From the NCBI GenBank assembly GCA_958427375.1, contig CAUABY010000073.1:1-9085 (forward strand): a stretch of DNA of 9,085 bases. Reading direction: 5' to 3'. Positions 1 through 5,634 of the stretch are shown here, piece after piece. Every line of letters starts with the position of its first letter. The stretch's first letter is position 1. The notes under the pieces are model-generated. The model was not told the DNA's origin and searched no databases. It saw only the letters and a list, made by a program, of their open reading frames with translations. A program made the position numbers and the translations under genes. The stretch is from an uncultured Eubacteriales bacterium. GTDB lineage: Bacteria > Bacillota > Clostridia > Oscillospirales > Oscillospiraceae.

Positions 1-75
1 CTCCCCTGCTGCTCTGTTTTCTTTGCATTGCGGCATGGTTTTTTGACAGTCTCAGCAATTTTAGTTTATGCGCTT

Positions 76-1182
76 TCAGTTTGCCGCCTTCATGGAGAGG
101 TAGGCGTTTATAAAGCCGTCAAGATCGCCGTTCATAACGTTGTCGATATTGCCGTTTTCAAACTCAGTGCGGTGGTCTTTGACAAGCTGGTAGGGCATAA
201 AGACATAGGAGCGGATCTGGCTGCCCCACTCGATCTTCATCTGCACGCCCTTAATGTCGCTTATCTTTTCAAGGTGCTCGCGCTCTTTAATCTCGGCAAG
301 GCGCGCGCGGAGCATGTTCTTGCAGTTTTCGAGATTTTGGAAGTGGCTTCGCTCAACCTGACTGGCAACGACTATACCGGTGGGTATATGCGTAAGACGA
401 ACGGCGGAGGAGGTCTTGTTGACCTTCTGACCGCCCGCGCCGGAGGAGCGGTACACGTCCATCTTGATATCCTCGTCGCGCAGTTCAATCTCGTTATTGT
501 CGGTAATCTCCGGCATGACCTCAACCGCGGCGAAGGAGGTATGGCGGCGGCCGGCGGCGTCAAAGGGGGAGACGCGCACAAGGCGGTGTATGCCATGCTC
601 ACTCTTGAGGAAACCGTAAGCGTTCTCGCCTTCGACCATGATAGTAGCGCTCTTGAGCCCGGCTTCGTCGCCGTCAAGATAGTCCATGACCTTAACCTTG
701 TAGCCGTGGCGGTCAGCCCACATGTTGTACATGCGGTAGAGCATGCTCGCCCAGTCCTGCGCCTCGGTGCCGCCCGCGCCCGCGTGGAAGGTGAGCAGGG
801 CGTTATTAGCGTCATACTCGCCGGTGAGCAGGGTGCTCAGGCGGGTGGATTCCAGCGCCTCAGTGAATTTCGTGTACTCGGAAACAAGCTCGTCGAGCAT
901 GCTGTCGTCGTTCTCTTCAATCGCCATCTCGCAGAGGGTGAACATGTCATCCCAAGCGGTGCAGAGCTTGTCGTAATTTTCCACCTTGCCCTTGAGCACC
1001 TTGAGGCGCTTCTGTACGCGCTGGGAATTTTCAACGTCATTCCAGAAGCCGTCACGCTCACTGGCGGCCTCAAGCTCCTCAATCTCCTTGCCAGCTGCCT
1101 CCAACTTGAGCGCGTCGCGCAATACATCAAGCGTGGGCTTTATGTTATTCAGCTTCGCCTTGTATTCTTCAAATTCAATCAT
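76..1182 (-). CDS. prfB: Peptide chain release factor 2 (RF2)
   Basis: This protein recognises UGA and UAA stop codons in the ribosomal A site and triggers hydrolysis of peptidyl-tRNA in the cytoplasm. The 368-residue product is about the length of E. coli RF2 (365). The stop-codon recognition motif SPF is at residues 205-207 and the catalytic GGQ at 250-252, inside RSSGAGGQKVNKTSSA. The conserved stretch HAGAGGTEAQDW is at about 133-144. Residue 246, variable in E. coli strains, is Ser. I chose the ATG at 1182 because GGGAAAG (1194-1200) lies about 11 bases upstream of it. An in-frame GTG at 1191 would add MIR but is only two bases from that site. The N-terminal coding region is continuous, with no in-frame UGA where many bacterial prfB genes carry their programmed +1 frameshift. 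The gene ends in TGA, a codon that RF2 itself reads. It is divergent from prs and has its own promoter. Confidence 0.97.
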   Translation of the reverse strand: MIEFEEYKAKLNNIKPTLDVLRDALKLEAAGKEIEELEAASERDGFWNDVENSQRVQKRLKVLKGKVENYDKLCTAWDDMFTLCEMAIEENDDSMLDELVSEYTKFTEALESTRLSTLLTGEYDANNALLTFHAGAGGTEAQDWASMLYRMYNMWADRHGYKVKVMDYLDGDEAGLKSATIMVEGENAYGFLKSEHGIHRLVRVSPFDAAGRRHTSFAAVEVMPEITDNNEIELRDEDIKMDVYRSSGAGGQKVNKTSSAVRLTHIPTGIVVASQVERSHFQNLENCKNMLRARLAEIKEREHLEKISDIKGVQMKIEWGSQIRSYVFMPYQLVKDHRTEFENGNIDNVMNGDLDGFINAYLSMKAAN

Positions 1183-1223
1183 TCTAATCACTACTTTCCC
1201 GAAAAATGTCTCAGCAAAATAAT

Positions 1224-1252
1224 ATTATATACAAAAATGCTCTACTTGTAAA
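1224..1252 (-). promoter_or_regulatory. Probable sigma-A promoter of prfB
   Basis: On the minus strand, TTTACA (1252 to 1247, five of six matches to TTGACA) is followed after 17 bases by a perfect TATAAT (1229 to 1224). The implied start of transcription is near 1217, about 35 bases upstream of the prfB ATG. The surrounding DNA is AT-rich compared with the genes. This is a consensus match read by eye with no experimental support. Confidence 0.72.
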
Positions 1253-1303
1253 TGTGTTTTTTTATAAGCTTTTCGCCTTTAAAATTTTGCTATTTCTCTT
1301 CAC

Positions 1304-1333
1304 ATGGCAGGATGTTTATGGTATACTTATAAT
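1304..1333 (+). promoter_or_regulatory. Probable sigma-A promoter of prs
   Basis: A perfect TATAAT is at 1328-1333. Eighteen bases upstream is ATGGCA (1304-1309), which matches TTGACA at four of six positions. The transcript would start near 1340, giving a 5' leader of roughly 110 bases before the prs ATG. It lies back to back with the prfB promoter, with about 50 bases between the two -35 elements. The -10 is strong and the -35 is moderate. Confidence 0.6.
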
Positions 1334-1353
1334 CGTAATATAAGGCTCAGTTA

Positions 1354-1374
1354 CGTCAAAAGTGTGAAATGACG
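1354..1374 (+). promoter_or_regulatory. Small inverted repeat in the prs leader (CGTCA/TGACG)
   Basis: CGTCA at 1354-1358 and TGACG at 1370-1374 form a five-base inverted repeat around an 11-base centre. It lies about 15-35 bases after the predicted prs transcription start. It could be an operator half-site pair or a short RNA hairpin. Five base pairs is little, so chance is a real alternative. Confidence 0.25.
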
Positions 1375-1390
1375 CGGCTGGGGTCTGTTG

Positions 1391-1405
1391 TCTGCAATTT
1401 GCAGA
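1391..1405 (+). promoter_or_regulatory. Perfect dyad in the prs leader (TCTGCAA-T-TTGCAGA)
   Basis: TCTGCAA (1391-1397) and TTGCAGA (1399-1405) are perfect inverted repeats around a single T, 15 bases in all. In RNA this would give a six-pair stem with a three-base loop. In DNA it has the symmetry of a protein-binding site. It ends about 28 bases before the GGAGGA ribosome binding site of prs (1434-1439). I do not recognise it as a PurR box or a known riboswitch, so a regulatory role is inference. Confidence 0.4.
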
Positions 1406-1448
1406 GAAATCATAAAAATTTACTGATGATTACGGAGGACAGAGAGAA

Positions 1449-2414
<966 letters not shown>

Positions 2415-2427
2415 AGTAAGCACCCTG

Positions 2428-2464
2428 CTCCGCCCTGGCCCGCATCCGTGCGGGCTGGGCGGGG
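2428..2464 (+). terminator. GC-rich hairpin between prs and pth, no T-tract
   Basis: The inner stem GCCCGCA/TGCGGGC (2438-2444 with 2449-2455) closes a TCCG loop. After one G-T pair and a bulged T, the outer stem (2428-2435 with 2457-2464) adds about eight more pairs. Such a stem is very stable, but GAGTATGAAAGG follows it rather than a run of T, so it is not a normal intrinsic terminator. It may trim or attenuate the prs transcript, or protect its 3' end, so that prs and pth are expressed unequally. It contains the GTG at 2448, which argues against that codon as the pth start. Confidence 0.6.
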
Positions 2465-2473
2465 GAGTATGAA

Positions 2474-2477
2474 AGGA
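2474..2477 (+). promoter_or_regulatory. Ribosome binding site that sets the pth start
   Basis: AGGA at 2474-2477 is nine bases upstream of the ATG at 2487. The in-frame alternatives are worse placed. The GTG at 2448 is buried in the hairpin, and the ATG at 2469 has GGGGAG only about one base before it. Confidence 0.6.
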
Positions 2478-2486
2478 AAGTTCGCA

Positions 2487-3080
2487 ATGCTCTTCAAAAA
2501 GCCCGGCGGGATAAGCTGGCTCATAGTTTTTCTCGGCAACCCAGGGCTTAAATATGATGGTACGCGCCACAACGCCGGATTCATGGCCGGCGATGCCATG
2601 GCAAAGCAGCTGGGCGTGTCCATAAACAAACTGCGCTTCAAGGCGCTCACCGCACAGTGCAGCATCGGCGGGGAGAGCGTACTTTTGATGAAGCCGCAGA
2701 CCTACATGAATCTCTCCGGCGAGGCCGTGGGAGAGGCCGCGCGCTTTTATAAAATAGCGCCCGCGCATATCATCGTCGTCTCTGACGAGATGGCGCTTCC
2801 CATAGGAAAGCTTCGCATCCGCACCAAAGGCTCAGCCGGTGGGCACAACGGGCTGAAAAACATAATCGCCCACCTCGGCACCGAGGAGTTCCCGCGCATC
2901 CGGCTTGGGGTCGGCGCGCCGCCGCATCCGGACTATGACGTGAAGGACTGGGTGCTGGCAAGCTTTAAAAATCAGGACGCGGAGGACATGGCGCGCGCCG
3001 CGGAGCATGCCGCCGCCGCCGCTGCGTGCTACATATGCGAAGGCCCTGAGCGGGCAATGAATAAATTCAATAATAAGTAG
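2487..3080 (+). CDS. pth: Peptidyl-tRNA hydrolase
   Basis: The enzyme cleaves the ester bond of peptidyl-tRNAs that drop off the ribosome and so recycles tRNA in the cytoplasm. With the ATG at 2487 the product is 197 residues, close to the family norm of about 185-200. Active-site residues are visible: Asn18 in LGNPG, the catalytic His28 in TRHNAGF, Asn75 in PQTYMNLSG, Asp100 in SDEMALP and Asn121 in GGHNGL. The C-terminal AMNKFN motif is present. There are two deviations. The Gly that normally precedes LGNPG is Phe15 (TTT), and the Asp of the usual DLP segment is Ala103. Neither replaces a classic catalytic residue. Six to nine extra residues precede the first strand, as is common in related Clostridia. 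A run of seven alanines (185-190 region) lies near the C terminus. It probably belongs to the prs transcription unit. Confidence 0.95.
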   Translation: MLFKKPGGISWLIVFLGNPGLKYDGTRHNAGFMAGDAMAKQLGVSINKLRFKALTAQCSIGGESVLLMKPQTYMNLSGEAVGEAARFYKIAPAHIIVVSDEMALPIGKLRIRTKGSAGGHNGLKNIIAHLGTEEFPRIRLGVGAPPHPDYDVKDWVLASFKNQDAEDMARAAEHAAAAAACYICEGPERAMNKFNNK

Positions 3081-3090
3081 AGCCTGCCAT

Positions 3091-3113
3091 AAAAGCCCTG
3101 AATGGACTTTTTT
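3091..3113 (+). terminator. Weak candidate terminator after pth
   Basis: AAAAGCC (3091-3097) can pair with GG-A-CTTTT (3104-3111), with one bulged A and a six-base loop, and the last arm runs into six T residues (3108-3113). The stem is short and AU-rich, so it would be a weak intrinsic terminator. Its position, ten bases after the pth stop and 80 bases before glgC, is right for separating the two units. Confidence 0.35.
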
Positions 3114-3193
3114 ACAAACTGAATAGTAGATTACCGCCGGGCGGCCTGCTCTGCGGAAAAAATACACAATACTAAATGAAAGAAGACGAGGCT
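3114..3193 (+). other. Spacer before glgC with a small GC palindrome
   Basis: This gap must hold any promoter for glgCD unless they are read through from prs-pth. It contains the palindrome CCGCC-G-GGCGG at 3134-3144. The stretch from 3157 to 3175 is A-rich. I found no convincing -35/-10 pair: TTTACA at 3111-3116 has no -10 at a suitable distance. Confidence 0.3.
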
Positions 3194-4393
3194 ATGAAAA
3201 AAAGCTGTATTGCGATGCTCTTGGCTGGCGGTCAAGGCTCTCGGCTTTACGCGCTGACCCAGAACGTCGCTAAACCAAGCGTCCCCTTTGGCGGCAAGTA
3301 CAGGATTATCGACTTCCCGCTGTCCAACTGCGCCAATTCCGGCATTGACACCGTGGGCATTCTCACCCAGTACCGCCCCTTGCAGCTCAACAGCTATATC
3401 GGCAACGGCAAGCCGTGGGATCTCGACGTGTCTGACGGCGGCGCGTACATTCTCCCGCCGTATCAGAGCGCGGGCGAGAAGGGCTCGTGGTTTTCCGGCA
3501 CGGCCAACGCTATTTACCAGAACATCGGCTTCATTGAAAACTATAACCCGGACAACGTGCTCATCCTCTCCGGCGACCATATCTATAAGATGGACTATGC
3601 CGACATGCTGCGCGAGCATGTTGAGCATGACGCTGCCTGCACCATCGCCGTGCAGCAGGTCAGCATGCAGGAAGCAACCCGCATGGGCATTATGAATGTC
3701 GGCGAGGACGGCTACGTGTGCGAGTTTGAGGAAAAGCCCGCCCACCCCAAGAGCGACCTTGCCTCCATGGGTATCTATATCTTCAACTGGAAGAAGCTGC
3801 GCGAGTACCTGATAGCCGATGAGAACGACCCCAACTCCAGCAAGGACTTCGGCAAGAACATCATCCCCAATATGCTGGGCGCCGGTGAGAAGCTCTGGCC
3901 GTATCACTTCAGCGGCTACTGGCGCGATGTCGGCACCATCACCAGCCTTTGGGATGCGAACATGGACATGCTCTCCACCGACCGCATCAATCTCTATGAC
4001 CCCGCGTGGCCGATAAGCTCCAGAAGCCCCATCTGCCCGCCGAGCTATGTCGGCGAGGATGCGAAAATTGTTCACTCCATCGTCACCGAGGGCTGCTCGA
4101 TAGACGGCCTGATTGAAAACTCCGTGCTCTCGTCCGAGGTCAAGGTCGGCAGAGGCGCGAAGGTGCTGTACAGCGTATTGATGCCCGGCGCAGTCGTTGA
4201 GGACGGCGCGGTTGTCGAGTACGCTATAGTCGGCGAGAACACCGTCGTCAAGGCGGGCGCGCACGTGGGCGCCGCTCCTGACGGCACGGATGAATGGGGC
4301 GTTGCGACCTGCGGGCCGAACATCACCATCAAGGCGGGCGCGGTCGTAAAGTCCGGCGCTATGATATACACAGGGGAGGAAGTTGAGCTATGA
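3194..4393 (+). CDS. glgC: Glucose-1-phosphate adenylyltransferase, catalytic subunit (ADP-glucose pyrophosphorylase)
   Basis: It makes ADP-glucose and pyrophosphate from ATP and glucose-1-phosphate, the committed step of bacterial glycogen synthesis. The 399-residue product starting MKKSCIAMLL aligns from its first residue with what I recall of Bacillus GlgC. An in-frame ATG at 3176 would add six residues but lacks a good binding site; AGAAG (3181-3185) lies eight bases before the ATG at 3194. The nucleotide-binding loop AGGQGSRL is at 11-18, KPSVPFGGKYRIIDF at 27-41, the metal/catalytic region SGDHIYKMDY at 126-135, the sugar-phosphate-site FEEKPAHP at about 168-175 and GYWRDVGT at 221-228. 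From about residue 290 hexapeptide repeats form the left-handed beta-helix. Asn-Val precedes AKP where the E. coli enzyme has Lys-Arg, as in Bacillus-type enzymes that do not depend on fructose-1,6-bisphosphate. It overlaps glgD by four bases. Confidence 0.96.
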   Translation: MKKSCIAMLLAGGQGSRLYALTQNVAKPSVPFGGKYRIIDFPLSNCANSGIDTVGILTQYRPLQLNSYIGNGKPWDLDVSDGGAYILPPYQSAGEKGSWFSGTANAIYQNIGFIENYNPDNVLILSGDHIYKMDYADMLREHVEHDAACTIAVQQVSMQEATRMGIMNVGEDGYVCEFEEKPAHPKSDLASMGIYIFNWKKLREYLIADENDPNSSKDFGKNIIPNMLGAGEKLWPYHFSGYWRDVGTITSLWDANMDMLSTDRINLYDPAWPISSRSPICPPSYVGEDAKIVHSIVTEGCSIDGLIENSVLSSEVKVGRGAKVLYSVLMPGAVVEDGAVVEYAIVGENTVVKAGAHVGAAPDGTDEWGVATCGPNITIKAGAVVKSGAMIYTGEEVEL

Positions 4394-5499
4394 GAGACTA
4401 TCACGGAATTATCTTTGCCTACAACACTTCGCCCGAACTCGGCATGCTTGTCAACAAGCGCACGGCGGCCTCTCTGCCTTTCTGCGGCAGATACAGACTT
4501 ATTGACTTTGCGCTCAGCTCCATGAGAAATGCCGAGATAGTCAATGTCGGCGTTATCATGCAGCGCGACTACCAGTCCCTGCTTGACCATATCGGCAGCG
4601 GCAAGGCTTGGGATTTGAGCCGCAAGCGCGGCGGCATACGCATGCTGCCCCCCTTCGGCCTGCCCGATTACCACCGCGGCAACTACAATGGCACGCTTGA
4701 GGCCTTAAACGGCGTCGCGGGCTATGTCAAGAGCATCAAGCAGAGCCATGTTGTGCTCATGCTCGGCAATGTCTGCTCCAATATTGATTTGTCCGCCGCC
4801 ATCAGGAAGTATCAGGCCGACGGCGCTGACATGATGGCAATTTGCGCCAACAAGGGCCCGGAGGGCACACACCACCGCTACCTCCTTGACGAAAACGGCT
4901 TTGTCACCCGCATGCTCTATGACCGCGAGGGCGGCGAGGGTGTGCCGTCACTTGAGGCTTTCATCATCCGCAAGGATACCCTTGTTGAACTGATGGACAA
5001 GTGCAAGGCACTGGAGCTGCACCGCTTCCACAAGGACGCCATTCCCCTCTACCTCAGCGAGGGCGGCAAGATTTCCACCTATATGCACACAGAGTACGCC
5101 TCCATCATCGACAGTGTGGATGAGTACTATAATTCCAGCATGGATATGCTTGACCCGGCCAAGCGTGCTCAGATTTTCCCCGCCGGCCGCCCCGTGCGCA
5201 CACGCGACATGGAGGGCGTGAGCACCTATTATGGTGAGAAGGCCTCGGCGAAAAACAGCCTTGTGGCCGATAACTGCATTATCGAGGGCAGCATAGAAAA
5301 CTGCATTGTTTTCTCCGGCGCGCGCATCAAAGCCGGTACCAAGCTGAAAAACTGCATCATCATGCGCGGCTGCACGGTCGGCAAGGACGCAAACCTTGAG
5401 TATGTGATTGCGGATAAGTTCGCAAGCTTCGCCGACAACACCGTGATGATAGGCAGCGCCAAGCTCCCTGTCGTTGTGCCGAAAGACACAGCCATCTGA
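4390..5499 (+). CDS. glgD: GlgD, non-catalytic subunit of ADP-glucose pyrophosphorylase
   Basis: GlgD pairs with GlgC in Firmicutes and modifies the activity of the complex. The 369-residue protein keeps the nucleotidyltransferase fold, for example FCGRYRLIDFALSS at about 31-44, and ends in a beta-helix domain from about residue 280 (repeats such as NCIIEGSIENCIVFSGARI). The catalytic parts are degenerate. The glycine-rich loop found in GlgC is replaced by AYNTSPELGML (10-20), and the metal-binding GDHIYKMDY segment is replaced by GNVCSNIDL (126-134). It should therefore be inactive alone. Its ATG overlaps the glgC stop (ATGA, 4390-4393). A strong GGGGAGG (4373-4379) lies inside the end of glgC, ten bases upstream. 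Coupled translation would help produce the two subunits in matched amounts. An intrinsic terminator follows 27 bases after the stop. Confidence 0.95.
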   Translation: MRDYHGIIFAYNTSPELGMLVNKRTAASLPFCGRYRLIDFALSSMRNAEIVNVGVIMQRDYQSLLDHIGSGKAWDLSRKRGGIRMLPPFGLPDYHRGNYNGTLEALNGVAGYVKSIKQSHVVLMLGNVCSNIDLSAAIRKYQADGADMMAICANKGPEGTHHRYLLDENGFVTRMLYDREGGEGVPSLEAFIIRKDTLVELMDKCKALELHRFHKDAIPLYLSEGGKISTYMHTEYASIIDSVDEYYNSSMDMLDPAKRAQIFPAGRPVRTRDMEGVSTYYGEKASAKNSLVADNCIIEGSIENCIVFSGARIKAGTKLKNCIIMRGCTVGKDANLEYVIADKFASFADNTVMIGSAKLPVVVPKDTAI

Positions 5500-5526
5500 A
5501 TGGGCGGATGTTAATATCGCTATAAG

Positions 5527-5572
5527 GCGGAGACTCAGGCTGTTCGGATAACAGCCTGAGACTCTGCTTTTT
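5527..5572 (+). terminator. Strong intrinsic terminator after glgCD
   Basis: An 11-pair perfect stem (CTCAGGCTGTT at 5534-5544 with AACAGCCTGAG at 5550-5560) closes a five-base loop. After one A-A mismatch the stem continues for six more pairs (5527-5532 with 5562-5567). Five T residues follow at 5568-5572. This is a standard Rho-independent terminator oriented for glgCD. It implies that glgP is transcribed separately or only by partial read-through. Confidence 0.92.
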
Positions 5573-5634
5573 GCCGGAATGACAAATCTTCCATACGTTC
5601 CGGTTATCCATATACTTATACGGAGGAATATTGA

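Noticed and set aside
1..75. Terminator for prfB at the left edge
   Set aside because: On the minus strand after the prfB stop there is no clear stem followed by T residues. The T-runs lie on the plus strand and have only a three-pair stem before them.
49..1217. Direct repeat GTCTCAGCAA at 49-58 and 1208-1217 flanking prfB
   Set aside because: Ten-base repeats are expected many times by chance in a 9 kb window, and there are no terminal inverted repeats or transposase to suggest a mobile unit.
28..1251. Open frame of 407 codons on the plus strand opposite prfB
   Set aside because: It covers the prfB gene in antisense, shows low-complexity antisense composition and no domain, and has no ribosome site. 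prfB has full motif support.
1340..1448. Riboswitch ahead of prs
   Set aside because: Only two small dyads are visible, and I recognise no conserved aptamer core or terminator/antiterminator pair.
3131..4264. Long minus-strand frame opposite glgC
   Set aside because: It is the antisense shadow of a highly conserved gene, with no independent evidence.
5573..5634. Possible glgP promoter with TATACT at 5611-5616 or ATGACA at 5579-5584
   Set aside because: TATACT would start transcription inside the ribosome binding site and has no -35. ATGACA has no acceptable -10 at 16-19 bases.
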